Of a stretch of DNA of 64,000 nucleotides, positions 8,667 through 18,979 are shown one piece after another. Each line of letters starts with the position of its first letter. Within the stretch, counting starts at the first letter, position 1. The stretch covers positions 248,001 through 312,000 of the forward strand of contig NZ_AHCB03000007.1 in NCBI RefSeq assembly GCF_000238335.3, read 5' to 3'. Origin of the DNA: Pseudoalteromonas marina (lineage in GTDB: Bacteria; Pseudomonadota; Gammaproteobacteria; Enterobacterales; Alteromonadaceae). Below the pieces are notes generated by a model, which saw nothing but the letters and a program-made list of their open reading frames with translations, was not told the DNA's origin and ran no database searches. The position numbers were made by a program, and so were the translations under genes.

Positions 8667-11600
8667 CCACCGCCTCCAAACCTCTAATAAATACAATAAC
8701 CTGCTTCAACTGCATAATAAGCTCTTTTATGATTTGATCTTCAGGGTCATTGGTTGCTTTAAGACTTTGTTCGCACTGAAGCGCACAAGACGATAACCGC
8801 TTAAAACCCAAGTTACCCGATACTCCTTTGATACTATGCACTAAACGTACCAATTCACCTTTAACGGTACATTCGTCAATTTGTTGTAATTGGGTCTCAC
8901 ATAGGCTAGAAAATTTATCAATCATAGTATTAAGTAACGCCTCATCAGCACTAAATTGAGCTAAGGCAAATGCCCTATCAAAAAATACCGTTTTAGTGAT
9001 CTGCATATCTGCAATAGCATCAAGTAGTACTTTTGCTACAACGGGCTTTGTTAAATGTTTATTCATACCGCATTTTAACGAACGCTCTATATCCGCAGGT
9101 TCACAATGCGCTGTCAATGCAAATATAGGCAATTGCTTATCGTCAAACTGTTGACGAATCAACGTAGTAGCTTGGCAACCATCTATATGCGGCATTTGCA
9201 CATCCATTAAAATCAGATCTGGTTTTAAAACTTGTAGCAGCTCCATACCATCAGATGCATTGGTTGAGGTTACAACATTTACATTAGCTTTTTCTAAAAC
9301 ACTACTTATAATTTCTAAGTTTAGTTTATTATCATCAATTGCCAAGATCAGTAAACCTGACACCTCTCTACTCGGTTGCTGTGCCTGTATATTAGCGTCA
9401 CTTGCAATTTGCTTTAATGCAAAACCACTACTTAAATCAAATAATCGCTGCCCAAGTGCAGATGCTTTAACATGCTGCGCTAATAAGCCTTTACTCATAG
9501 ATGAACTAAAGGTTAGCTGATGATTAACGATAATGGCCGATACAGTGTGTGAAGTAAGCGAGTCATATATTGCTTTTACACTTAATAGCTCAGGTAAATC
9601 AGCTTCATCAACAATAAGCTGATTATATCCCGAAAGTTTGATTGGGTAATTCAATGCTTCATCTAAATCAATACTGGTCAACTCTGAATAGGCTGCTACA
9701 GCGCGTTTTAAAGCTCGGCTTCGCTGGGATATAATAGCCAGAGCATCAACAGGCAACAGCTGATTTTTTGTATCGTCTACCTGTAAACTAATGCTGAAAT
9801 AAAACTCACAACCATGGCCTTTCTCACTGTTTACGGCTATCTCGCCGCCCATGAGCGATACAGCATGTTTTACAATAGCCAACCCTAACCCTACACCTTG
9901 ATGGGCGCGTGTTGATGATTCATCGCCTTGTGTAAAGGCATCGAATAAACGTAATTGGTCAGCCTCATTAATCCCGCTGCCAGTATCTTTTACACTAAAA
10001 CAGATCGCTTGCTCGGTACTATCTCCCTCAATTAGCTCCATTTTTAAGGTAATACTGCCATTGTGAGTAAACTTAACAGCATTAGTTAATAAATTACCCA
10101 ACACCTGCTGTAGTCTTATGCTATCGCAAATCAAACTAGGTGCGATTAAAGGGTCAACATCAATAATAAATTCAACCCCTTTTTGCTCACACAAGGGCCC
10201 TGTTAAGCTATCGCAAATATCAACAAGTTCCACAACCGTAAATGGGGCTAGTTTTAACTCAGCCTGTGCGCTTTCAACTCTGGCAAAATCGAGCATGCGG
10301 TTGAGCATTAAGAGTAAACTTTGCGCAGCTTGCTTAGCTTGATCTGTTTGCTGAATTTGTCTTTGCGTAAGCCCTTGCTCTATAAGCATGTCAAGCAAAC
10401 CTAACACCGCATTCAAAGGGGTACGTATTTCATGACTTAAGTTAGCAATAAAGCGACTTTTAGCAAGGGTTGCGCGCTCAGCATTATGCTTAGCTTTAGT
10501 TAATGCACTCACATCTTGTAAGTGGATAACATAATACGAAGGATCTCGCTTTTCATCCCACACGAGCGATACACTGAGTTGAAGCCAGCTAGTCAAATTT
10601 CCTCGTGCTAATGTTAAATGATAAACCTCTTTCTTATCATCAAGCAGCTGAGCTAGTCTTGTTTTAATTTCTTGCCACTGACTATCATCAAATAGCAGTT
10701 TAAGTTGCTCACCTACCAACACATCTTGCTCAGTAAATAGTTTTCTTGCTGCTTTGTTTACTTGCAATATAGTCTGATCAAGCGAAAGAAGCACAACACC
10801 GTTTGCAGCAAATTCAATAGCACTTCTAAATTTAGACTCAGACGCTTTTAGTGCATGTAAAGTTTGCTGCTGTTCTGTTATGTCTCTACCGATCCCCATT
10901 GTGCCTAACAAGTGCTGCTGCTCATTGTAAAAAGGGGCAATCGTCAGTTGGTAAGACTTATCATCTGTATCAACGCGTTGCTGAACATTACTGCGGTTTT
11001 GTAAAACCTGTTTTTCAAGAATACTTATTTGTTCGTATTCGTCAGTTATATCTTGTATACGCCTACCCACTAGCGCGCTTTGATCGCACCCAATGTACGC
11101 TTCGAACGCCTTGTTACACCCTAAAAAAGACCCATCAATATTCTTAAAATATATAAAATCAGGAACACTGTTTAACATTGTGTTTAGTAAAGCTAAATGT
11201 CGCTCTTTAGCTTGATAACTGCGTGTTAGTTTTTCTGATTGCAATTGCAGCTTTTCGTCAAGCTCTCGGTTTACATCTTGCAGCGAATCGACTAGTTGTC
11301 TGTTTTTAGCAAATACTAGTTTTATTTTAGTGAACCATGGCTGCCAATTAATAGGGATTTGATAATTAGACTCTTTGCTGTTATCGCTATTACTTTGCTC
11401 TAAGTAATGCATGAGATGTGTCATAGGTTTTAAAAATATGCGCTGACTTAACCAAAAGAACACACAAAACATTAAACTTAGAAACAGCGTTAAAAATGTA
11501 AACTCGAGTAAAATTTCATACCGAATAAGATTTACAAAACCGGATTTAGACTCATAAAATGCAGCATGTATTGGGAGGTTGCTTTTTGGCTGCATAAAAA

Positions 11601-12456
11601 AGTTTGTGCCACTGGTTAACACCGTTAATTTTTGTTGTGATGCCGCCATTTCAGGCCAGTATTCTTTAAGTGTGATCCCCTCAGCTATTGCATTTTTTGT
11701 GCTTGCAACAACCTGATCAAACCGATTAACAAATATATATTCTCCCTGATTTGGCGTAACTTTTTTTAGCCAGGCAGAAATAACCTCCACATCGTAAATA
11801 ACAATAATATAATCACGCGAGCCAAGTTCTCGCTGGCGTCCGATTGAGTAGTAAGCCTTCCCGTCTATATTTACAATCGGGCTTGAAGATAAAAGGCTGC
11901 CTGAAAAGTCTGGTTTAAATCGCCCTTCAAGAATCTCTGTTAGTAATAAACTCTTGCTCTTATTACGCCTCGCTACAAATGCAGCGCCATTTTCATCAAC
12001 ATACGCAACGGCGCTAAGCGACTGCATAAGTGCCAGAGTTGTATTAAACGAAGGACCTAATTTAACTAACTGTTGCCACTTTGAAAGTTCATTTGGTGAA
12101 AGATTAAAATCCCCTTTACCTACAATCTCGGTGCCTTGTTGAGTAAAATGACGATAGTAATAACCTTCATACTGATTAATACCTTCAAATAAATTACGAT
12201 TAGCAAGACTCAGTGCAGGCTGCTCGTATAAGTTAAGCATATTAGCCATTAAATCACTGATTGATTGCATGCCATGATTTATTTGGGCGGATATATTAAG
12301 AAAATCAGCGTCACGTTTTTCTACTGTGCGCTCAAGCTTGATATTGTAAAGATGTAAACACAGTAAAAAAGCAACGATTAAAGGCACCAACAGGGCAACA
12401 ATTAAAGAGCGATAATAATGTTTGAGAGGTAAAAAATTCAACGTGCAGTCTGCCAT
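8650..12456 (-). CDS. hybrid sensor histidine kinase (sensor-PAS-PAS-HisKA-HATPase-REC-HPt)
   Basis: A 1268-residue inner-membrane kinase. One membrane helix near residues 15-37 and a second near 310-335 bracket a periplasmic sensing region. Two PAS domains follow (about 425-530, containing NTMLNSVPDFIYFKNIDGSF, and 540-655). The HisKA box NLSHEIRTPLNA carries the phosphorylated His675; the ATPase domain has NLLTNAVKFT, DTGSGI and GVGLGLAI. A receiver domain has Asp1085 in LILMDVQMP, and a C-terminal HPt has His1207 in LVHSIKGVSG. This is the ArcB/BarA-type phosphorelay layout. The overlapping downstream REC-GGDEF gene is the likely recipient. The ligand is unknown. Confidence 0.93.
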   Translation of the reverse strand: MADCTLNFLPLKHYYRSLIVALLVPLIVAFLLCLHLYNIKLERTVEKRDADFLNISAQINHGMQSISDLMANMLNLYEQPALSLANRNLFEGINQYEGYYYRHFTQQGTEIVGKGDFNLSPNELSKWQQLVKLGPSFNTTLALMQSLSAVAYVDENGAAFVARRNKSKSLLLTEILEGRFKPDFSGSLLSSSPIVNIDGKAYYSIGRQRELGSRDYIIVIYDVEVISAWLKKVTPNQGEYIFVNRFDQVVASTKNAIAEGITLKEYWPEMAASQQKLTVLTSGTNFFMQPKSNLPIHAAFYESKSGFVNLIRYEILLEFTFLTLFLSLMFCVFFWLSQRIFLKPMTHLMHYLEQSNSDNSKESNYQIPINWQPWFTKIKLVFAKNRQLVDSLQDVNRELDEKLQLQSEKLTRSYQAKERHLALLNTMLNSVPDFIYFKNIDGSFLGCNKAFEAYIGCDQSALVGRRIQDITDEYEQISILEKQVLQNRSNVQQRVDTDDKSYQLTIAPFYNEQQHLLGTMGIGRDITEQQQTLHALKASESKFRSAIEFAANGVVLLSLDQTILQVNKAARKLFTEQDVLVGEQLKLLFDDSQWQEIKTRLAQLLDDKKEVYHLTLARGNLTSWLQLSVSLVWDEKRDPSYYVIHLQDVSALTKAKHNAERATLAKSRFIANLSHEIRTPLNAVLGLLDMLIEQGLTQRQIQQTDQAKQAAQSLLLMLNRMLDFARVESAQAELKLAPFTVVELVDICDSLTGPLCEQKGVEFIIDVDPLIAPSLICDSIRLQQVLGNLLTNAVKFTHNGSITLKMELIEGDSTEQAICFSVKDTGSGINEADQLRLFDAFTQGDESSTRAHQGVGLGLAIVKHAVSLMGGEIAVNSEKGHGCEFYFSISLQVDDTKNQLLPVDALAIISQRSRALKRAVAAYSELTSIDLDEALNYPIKLSGYNQLIVDEADLPELLSVKAIYDSLTSHTVSAIIVNHQLTFSSSMSKGLLAQHVKASALGQRLFDLSSGFALKQIASDANIQAQQPSREVSGLLILAIDDNKLNLEIISSVLEKANVNVVTSTNASDGMELLQVLKPDLILMDVQMPHIDGCQATTLIRQQFDDKQLPIFALTAHCEPADIERSLKCGMNKHLTKPVVAKVLLDAIADMQITKTVFFDRAFALAQFSADEALLNTMIDKFSSLCETQLQQIDECTVKGELVRLVHSIKGVSGNLGFKRLSSCALQCEQSLKATNDPEDQIIKELIMQLKQVIVFIRGLEAVDVKKS

Positions 12457-12507
12457 TTGGCCCGAAAATCAATCATTAGACTATCGAGCCAAATAGTTAA
12501 GCGCAAG

Positions 12508-13905
12508 TTATAAATTTTCTTCTGCAAATGAAGCCAACCGACTCCTTACAACACCATTAAGATTTATAGTTGCACTGCCTTCAAAGTTTTTAAAACGCTC
12601 CACTATGTAGGTTAAACCTGATGTGACTGGCGTTAAATAATTACTGTCTATTTGCGCTAAATTACCGGTGCAAATGAGCTTGGTGCCTTCTCCGCATCGA
12701 GTAATAATTGTTTTAAGTTGAGACGCTGTTAAATTTTGGCTTTCATCTAAAATTACCACCGCATTTTGAATACTGCGCCCACGCATAAAATTAACCGACT
12801 TAAACTGTACATTGGCCTTTTCCATGATGTAATTTCGGCTCGATATTGGGTTCTCGTCACCTTTATGGAGTACTTCTAGCGTATCGGTAATAGCAGCGAG
12901 CCACGGCGCCATTTTTTCCTCTTCCGTACCGGGTAAAAAACCAATAGACTCTGCAATTTCAGGGGTATTTCGGGTCACAAGCACTTTATCGTAAATACCT
13001 TTTTCTATAACCAACTCAAGTGCACAGGCAAGCGCTAATAACGTTTTCCCACATCCAGCGGGGCCCGTTAAAATCACCAGTTCAATGCTAGTATCAAGTA
13101 ATGCATCAAGCGCCATCCCCTGATAAATGTTTTTGGGCTTAACGCCCCATGCATGATGATGCATTAACCGCTCAACACTAATATCTTTTATGGTAATGTG
13201 CTTATCATCAAACGACTTTACCCTGGCCGCAAAGTGATTACTCTCGTCAAGTAAATACTCATTACAAAATACATCGGGTATTAAATTTTTAGGCACATGA
13301 TGAAATGTATCTCGCCCGTGCTGCTCTGTATTGCATTGCCCTACATGTCCCCAAAAATCACCCTCTACTTTTTTATAACCGCTAGTGAGCAAATTAATAT
13401 CATCAATAAGCTGATCTGTTCGGTAATCCTCTACATATTTAAGCCCTGCGCCTTTAGCTTTTAAGCGCATGTTTATATCTTTGGTAACCAATATTACTTT
13501 TGAATCGCTATGCTGCTTTTGTAAATATACAGCACAGTTAATAATTCGATGATCGTTTTCATTGCCTGGCAAACCCGAAATTGAGTCTGCGAATAAATGG
13601 TCGTTAACAATAATGAGCGTACCGGCAGAGCTCGACTTCGCTTTTTTATTACTGGGTAAGGCTACACCTTGTAGCATTTGTTCAGGGGTTGCGTTTTTGA
13701 GTACCTCATCTAAACCACGAATTGCAACGCGGGCATCGCGGCTTACATCGTGTTTTCTATCTTTAATATGATCAAGCTCTTCAAGTACGGTCATCGGAAT
13801 AACCACGTTATGTTCTTGAAAAGACAAATAAGCGAGGGGCTCGTGGAGGAGTACGTTGGTGTCTAGCACATACATTTTACTTTCAAGGTTCGAAGCTTTT
13901 TCCAT
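12508..13905 (-). CDS. PIN-PhoH family ATPase/ribonuclease
   Basis: This 465-residue protein joins an N-terminal PIN nuclease domain (MYVLDTNVLLHEP, with acidic residues in TVLEELDHIKD and VTKDINMRLKA) to a C-terminal PhoH ATPase domain. The Walker A is GPAGCGKT (281-288) and the Walker B region is NAVVILDESQNLT. PhoH2-type proteins of this layout unwind and cut RNA in an ATP-dependent way. The start ATG 13905 has GGAAAG four bases upstream. No toxin-antitoxin partner is visible next to it; it stands alone and diverges from rapA across a 307-bp gap. Confidence 0.88.
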   Translation of the reverse strand: MEKASNLESKMYVLDTNVLLHEPLAYLSFQEHNVVIPMTVLEELDHIKDRKHDVSRDARVAIRGLDEVLKNATPEQMLQGVALPSNKKAKSSSAGTLIIVNDHLFADSISGLPGNENDHRIINCAVYLQKQHSDSKVILVTKDINMRLKAKGAGLKYVEDYRTDQLIDDINLLTSGYKKVEGDFWGHVGQCNTEQHGRDTFHHVPKNLIPDVFCNEYLLDESNHFAARVKSFDDKHITIKDISVERLMHHHAWGVKPKNIYQGMALDALLDTSIELVILTGPAGCGKTLLALACALELVIEKGIYDKVLVTRNTPEIAESIGFLPGTEEEKMAPWLAAITDTLEVLHKGDENPISSRNYIMEKANVQFKSVNFMRGRSIQNAVVILDESQNLTASQLKTIITRCGEGTKLICTGNLAQIDSNYLTPVTSGLTYIVERFKNFEGSATINLNGVVRSRLASFAEENL

Positions 13906-14212
13906 AGCACTTTCCTTACGTTTTATGATTTTTATGCTATACCAAAATAACTAAGTAAAACGGGCAAAAATCAAAACCAGCAATACTTAATTGCCAAGGC
14001 ATATTGAAAGTTTAGTCTATTTGTCATAAAAGTCCGTTTTATTACAACCTGAATTTAGTTTTTATTTACCTTTTTAATAGGTTAAAAAATGGCGGTTTTA
14101 TTCTTTATAATTAACACTTATAAAATTAATTAAAAGTGAGCTAAATAGCGCCTTGCAGTGGTGTTAGCTTACAGGTAACATAGCCGCCCTTTTCATCATA
14201 GACGAGACATAC
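13906..14212. other. intergenic region between divergent PIN-PhoH gene and rapA
   Basis: AT-rich and gene-free. It must hold promoters for both divergent genes. A TATAAT at 14106-14111 with a weak TTAAAA 18 bp upstream is a candidate rapA promoter. I see no hairpin, repeat or conserved operator of note. Confidence 0.5.
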
Positions 14213-17107
14213 ATGAATTTTTCCTTAGGTCAGCGTTGGATCAGTGATACAGAGTCAGATTTAGGATTAGGCACCGTTGTTGCCATTGAAGGCCGCCAGG
14301 TCAGCATATTATTTCCAGCCAGTGGTGAAAACCGTGTTTACTCTACAGCAGAAGCACCCGTTACCCGTGTGGCATTTAATCCAGGCGATGTGATCAAAAG
14401 CGTTGAAGAATGGGAATTAGAAGTCGAATCTATTGAAGTACAAGGCGAGTTACTTTGCTATGTGGGCACCCGTGTTGATAACGGCGAAGAAGCAAAGTTA
14501 AAAGAAACCTTTTTAGATCATTTTATAAAATTTAATAAGCCACAAGACCGTTTATTTGCCGGCCAAGTAGACCGTTTTGATCGTTACACGCTTCGTTACC
14601 AAACATGGCAACATAAATTTGAACGCGAGCAATCACCTATAAAAGGATTGATTGGTCAACGCGCTAACCTTATTCCGCATCAGCTTTACATTGCCCAAGA
14701 AGTGGGTAAACGTTTTGCACCACGCGTATTATTATCTGACGAAGTAGGCTTAGGTAAAACCATTGAAGCAGGCATGATACTGCATCAGCAAATTATTAGT
14801 GGTCGCGCCAGCCGTGTACTTATTGTTGTACCTGAAAACCTTCAGCACCAGTGGTTAGTCGAAATGCTACGCCGCTTTAACTTACGTTTTTCTATTTTTG
14901 ATGAAGAGCGTTGCGACGAAGCCTTTGCCGACTCGCCAAATGTATTTGATACAGAGCAGCTAGTCCTTACTAGCCTTGAGTTTTTAACCAAGAAAAAGCG
15001 CTGGTTTGAACAAGCAACATTGGCTGATTGGGATCTATTAGTTGTTGATGAAGCGCACCACTTAAGCATTAATAACGGTAAACCAAGTACTGAATATCAA
15101 CGTATGGCTGAGCTAAGCCAAGATATTCCGGGCCTTATTTTACTTACAGCAACGCCTGATCAACTAGGCCATAGCAGTCACTTTGCTCGCTTACAATTGC
15201 TCGACCCAGACCGTTTTTACGACTACGACGTATTCAAAGAAGAAGAAGCCAATTACAAAGATGTAGCGCAAGCGGCAAATCAGTTATTGCAAGAGCAAGC
15301 TCTTGACGACAATGCAAAAACAACGCTAATTGAGCTATTAAAAGAAACCGACATTACCGTCATTCTTGAAAAAGCACAGCAAGGTGATTTACCTGCGCGT
15401 AAAGAAATACTTAACATGCTACTCGACAGACACGGTACAGGGCGTATATTGTTCAGAAATAGCCGCAGTGGCATTGATGGCTACCCAAGTCGTAAATTGC
15501 ATGCCTATCCAATGGCATTACCAAAGCAATACAAAACGGCCATGTCGGTATTAGGTAACATGAGTGGTATTCAAAACGCTGAGCTGAGCGCGCATCGTGC
15601 TCTTTTTCCTGAAAAAATATTCCAAGAGTTTGAAGGTGAAAGCGCAAGCTGGGGCGCCTTTGACCCTCGCGTAGATTGGTTAATTGAAACACTTAAAACG
15701 CTTAAACACGAAAAAGTACTCCTTATTTGTGCCAAGGCCGAAACGGCTATTAGCCTTGAACAAATACTGCGTGAACGTGAAGCGATTAAAGCTTCGGTTT
15801 TTCACGAAGGTATGTCGATTATAGAGCGTGACCGCGCGGCCGCCTTTTTTGCAGACGAATACGATAACGCGCAAATATTATTGTGTTCAGAAATTGGCTC
15901 CGAAGGTCGTAACTTTCAGTTCTCACATCACTTAGTGTTATTTGATTTACCATTAAACCCAGATTTACTAGAGCAACGTATCGGCCGATTAGACCGTATA
16001 GGGCAAACACAAGATGTAAACATTCACGTGCCATACTTTGAAAACACGGCACAAGAAGTGTTACTACGTTGGTACAACGAAGGCCTTGATGCGTTTGAAA
16101 CCACATCAACGACTGGCCAGCTATTGTATAAAGAATTTCGTGATGACTTACTCGAGTTTATTTCAGCCCATAACTGTGATGAAGACGAACTTGACCCACT
16201 CCTTGAGCAAGTAGCTCAGCAAAATACTGTGCTACGTAAAAAAATGGAAAGTGGACGAGATCGTTTATTAGAACTGCACTCATCGGGACAAGGCGCCGCC
16301 GACTCATTAGTTGCTGATATTGAAAAGCTCGACAACCAGTTTGAGCTGCCCAGCTACATGATTAACGTGTTCGACACCTTTGGTGTAAGCCAAGAAGACA
16401 AAGGCGAAAATACAATTATATTAAAGCCTACAGAGCATATGTTAAGTGCGTCATTTCCATCGCTTAAAGATGACGGCATGACAGTGACCTTTGACCGTGA
16501 TACTGCACTTTCACAAGAAGATGTACATTTTATCAGTTGGGATCATCCAATGGTGCAAGGCACGATGGATATGATTTGTGATGATGACTTTGGTAGCGCA
16601 TCGGTTGCTTTACTCAAAAACAAAAAACTCCCTGCGGGCACCTTTTTTGTTGAGCTAATTTTTGTAGCCGAAGCAATGGCGCCTAAAGCATTACAAGTGG
16701 GTCGCTTTTTACCGCCAACGCCTATTCGTATATTGCTTGATAAAGCCAGTAATAACTTAGGCGAAAACGTCGCATTTGACGGGTTTAACCAACAGCTTTC
16801 AGCCGTTGGTCGTCAAACAGCAAGTAAACTCGCGGGTGCGCTACAAAGCGCAATTCACCCTATGATCACAACTGCAAAAGACATGGCACAAGAAAAACTC
16901 GAGGTTATTCGTTCACAGTCGCTAGCTAAAATGCAAACGTCTCTTAGCGAAGAGCAAGAGCGATTAAGCGCGCTTAAGCAAATTAACCCTAATATTCGCC
17001 AAGAAGAAATTACCTTTTACGATAAGCAACGCACCGAGCTAACTGCACACATTGAAAAGGCGCAGTTACAACTAGATGCAATTCGCTTAATCGTGGTTTC
17101 TCACTAA
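14213..17107 (+). CDS. rapA: RNA polymerase-associated ATPase RapA
   Basis: A Swi2/Snf2-type ATPase of 964 residues (E. coli RapA has 968) that binds RNA polymerase and promotes its recycling after transcription. The N-terminal Tudor-like region begins MNFSLGQRWISDTESDLGLG. Helicase motif I is DEVGLGKT (176-183), the DEAH box is at 279-282 (VVDEAHHL), and motif VI is EQRIGRLDRIGQ. The C-terminal RapA-specific region ends LQLDAIRLIVVSH. Length and motifs match the family along the whole protein, with no frame damage. It is a single gene closed by its own terminator. Confidence 0.97.
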   Translation: MNFSLGQRWISDTESDLGLGTVVAIEGRQVSILFPASGENRVYSTAEAPVTRVAFNPGDVIKSVEEWELEVESIEVQGELLCYVGTRVDNGEEAKLKETFLDHFIKFNKPQDRLFAGQVDRFDRYTLRYQTWQHKFEREQSPIKGLIGQRANLIPHQLYIAQEVGKRFAPRVLLSDEVGLGKTIEAGMILHQQIISGRASRVLIVVPENLQHQWLVEMLRRFNLRFSIFDEERCDEAFADSPNVFDTEQLVLTSLEFLTKKKRWFEQATLADWDLLVVDEAHHLSINNGKPSTEYQRMAELSQDIPGLILLTATPDQLGHSSHFARLQLLDPDRFYDYDVFKEEEANYKDVAQAANQLLQEQALDDNAKTTLIELLKETDITVILEKAQQGDLPARKEILNMLLDRHGTGRILFRNSRSGIDGYPSRKLHAYPMALPKQYKTAMSVLGNMSGIQNAELSAHRALFPEKIFQEFEGESASWGAFDPRVDWLIETLKTLKHEKVLLICAKAETAISLEQILREREAIKASVFHEGMSIIERDRAAAFFADEYDNAQILLCSEIGSEGRNFQFSHHLVLFDLPLNPDLLEQRIGRLDRIGQTQDVNIHVPYFENTAQEVLLRWYNEGLDAFETTSTTGQLLYKEFRDDLLEFISAHNCDEDELDPLLEQVAQQNTVLRKKMESGRDRLLELHSSGQGAADSLVADIEKLDNQFELPSYMINVFDTFGVSQEDKGENTIILKPTEHMLSASFPSLKDDGMTVTFDRDTALSQEDVHFISWDHPMVQGTMDMICDDDFGSASVALLKNKKLPAGTFFVELIFVAEAMAPKALQVGRFLPPTPIRILLDKASNNLGENVAFDGFNQQLSAVGRQTASKLAGALQSAIHPMITTAKDMAQEKLEVIRSQSLAKMQTSLSEEQERLSALKQINPNIRQEEITFYDKQRTELTAHIEKAQLQLDAIRLIVVSH

Positions 17108-17159
17108 GGTTTTGAGCTTTTAGTTGTTAGTAAAAATTGCAAACAACAGCAGCTAAGTA

Positions 17160-17187
17160 AAGCGTGGTATTTATACCGCGCTTTTTT
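17160..17187 (+). terminator. rapA terminator
   Basis: A 9-bp stem (GCGTGGTAT with ATACCGCGC, one G-T pair) over a TT loop, followed by six T, 53 bases after the rapA stop. Confidence 0.85.
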
Positions 17188-17324
17188 ATATTCAAAAAAG
17201 TATATAAATTAGAAGCCTTCGTACAGGCTATCAATGTTTTCCTTGAGCCTTTGCCCTTGCTACCCTAAAATAGCGTCCTTCAAAATCATTAAGGTCGGCC
17301 GTGTTAGTTAATTACAATCCCCCA

Positions 17325-17954
17325 ATGAACCCGTATTTAACCATACTTTTTCAAGACGACGACTTGCTCATTGTTAATAAACCCAGCGAATTATTGACCG
17401 TACCGGGTAAAGATCCTAAGCATGCCGACAGCTTAATTAACCGCGTTAATCGCGTGTTTCCAACCGCACGAATTGTTCATCGTCTTGATATGGCAACGTC
17501 TGGCATACTCTGCCTTGCTATGAATAAAGCTGCACACCGACATTTAAGCATGCAATTTCAAGATCGCGAAACCGCTAAGCGTTATATAGCTCGCGTTTTT
17601 GGTAAGCTTGAACAAAACAATGGCTCGGTTGATTTACCTCTTATTTGCGACTGGCCTAATCGCCCAAAGCAAATGGTAGATCATGAAAATGGCAAGCCAT
17701 CACTCACTCATTTCAAAGTACTTGAACGAGAAGAAAACGCCACACGCGTAGAGCTCACTCCAATTACGGGGCGTTCACATCAATTGCGCGTACACATGCT
17801 AAGCCTTGGCCACCCTATTTTAGGTGACCGACTCTATGCTCATAAAGAGGCGCTTGCAGCCGCACCGCGTTTACAACTCCATGCACAAATGTTGCAACTA
17901 AAACACCCGGTAACCGAACAAGTAATGACCTTTGAAGCAGAGCCCGAGTTTTAA
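17325..17954 (+). CDS. rluA: dual-specificity tRNA/23S rRNA pseudouridine synthase RluA
   Basis: A 209-residue pseudouridine synthase, which isomerises U746 of 23S rRNA and U32 of some tRNAs in E. coli. The catalytic Asp is in HRLDMATSGILC, the second motif is RYIARVFGKL, and the substrate loop is ITGRSHQLRVHM. It lacks an S4 domain, which separates RluA from RluC and RluD. I chose ATG 17325 (MNPYLTILFQDDDLL), because the upstream GTG at 17301 would add residues not seen in the family. It lies downstream of rapA, as in many enteric and marine gammaproteobacteria. Confidence 0.93.
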   Translation: MNPYLTILFQDDDLLIVNKPSELLTVPGKDPKHADSLINRVNRVFPTARIVHRLDMATSGILCLAMNKAAHRHLSMQFQDRETAKRYIARVFGKLEQNNGSVDLPLICDWPNRPKQMVDHENGKPSLTHFKVLEREENATRVELTPITGRSHQLRVHMLSLGHPILGDRLYAHKEALAAAPRLQLHAQMLQLKHPVTEQVMTFEAEPEF

Positions 17955-18034
17955 TGGGCTCAATTACTTAGGAAAAATTAAACTTTTAAACAAGCATGCC
18001 GATACCTAACTAATGACGACTGGTTGAGCGTGTT

Positions 18035-18979
18035 ATGGTGTTTTTGCAATTATTTAAAAAGGTTCTGTGTTACATGGCATTTAGCTGTGTAGCCCTTTTA
18101 GCACTCTGTACAACGGCTGCAGAACATATTGCCCCGCCTTCTTTATCAAGTATTGAAAATAGCGATATTAAACGCCTTTTACCTACCGACGAAGTAAAAA
18201 CAATGCTAGCAGGTGAAACTGAATTTTTAAGTTTACGTAGTGAATACATGAGCGCTGATTTTAGAGGGATTGTATTACTTATTCCCGATTGGCAATCAAC
18301 CCCTACCAACAATGCTGGAATGAGTTACTTACGCAAAGAGCTTAACAATTTAGGCTACACCACCTATGCGATGACCACCCCTGATATTGATTGGCAAGCG
18401 AGTAAAATAGCTGAGCCTGCTGCAGAAACAGCACCAAGTGCCGCCACTGAAACAGAGAGTCAAGCCAACAGTGAATCAGAGCAGCCTGATGCTTCAAGTA
18501 AAAATGAAGCGCCTCATCATGTGGATGCCATTGAAACCATCAGCGACGAAATACTCGATAACTACAAACTAAATTTACTTGCTCGCTACAAAGCGCTTTA
18601 CCAAACCGCGATGCAAGAACCCACTAATATCGTTGTAATTGCGCAAGGCACCAGCGCAGGGGTTTTAACTGAGTACTATGCAGACTTTCCACAGGAGCGT
18701 ATTGATGCGTTTATTAGTGTAAGTAGCTATCTGCCCAATGCAAAGCGCAATAAAAGCTTAAGCCAAACAACGTCTCTTGTTACGCCTGCATTTTTAGATA
18801 TTTATTACGCCAGCGACAACCGTGATATTTTAATTAACTTAAAAAATCGCCAGCGCTGGGTTAACCGAAACGCTAAGTTTGACTACCGCCAGCGCCAGTT
18901 ATTTGGGCTTCGTGATCAACCTCAACAACATGCTCGGCTAACAAAAGAAATAGACGGCTTTTTACGCCGCCTTTTTTAA
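18035..18979 (+). CDS. DUF3530-like secreted protein (alpha/beta-hydrolase-like)
   Basis: A 314-residue exported protein. The N-terminus has a hydrophobic stretch (MAFSCVALLALCTTAA) that ends in a probable signal cleavage; the start may be ATG 18035 or ATG 18074. The body reads like an alpha/beta hydrolase: GIVLLIPDWQSTPTNN, LRKELNNLGYTTYAMTTPD, then VVIAQGTSAGVLTEYY, where G-T-S-A-G resembles a nucleophile elbow. A Ser/Glu/Ala-rich linker (about residues 125-165) is inserted in the middle. This fits the DUF3530 family found next to djlA. No substrate is known. It converges with djlA, overlapping its 3' end by 18 bases. Confidence 0.75.
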   Translation: MVFLQLFKKVLCYMAFSCVALLALCTTAAEHIAPPSLSSIENSDIKRLLPTDEVKTMLAGETEFLSLRSEYMSADFRGIVLLIPDWQSTPTNNAGMSYLRKELNNLGYTTYAMTTPDIDWQASKIAEPAAETAPSAATETESQANSESEQPDASSKNEAPHHVDAIETISDEILDNYKLNLLARYKALYQTAMQEPTNIVVIAQGTSAGVLTEYYADFPQERIDAFISVSSYLPNAKRNKSLSQTTSLVTPAFLDIYYASDNRDILINLKNRQRWVNRNAKFDYRQRQLFGLRDQPQQHARLTKEIDGFLRRLF

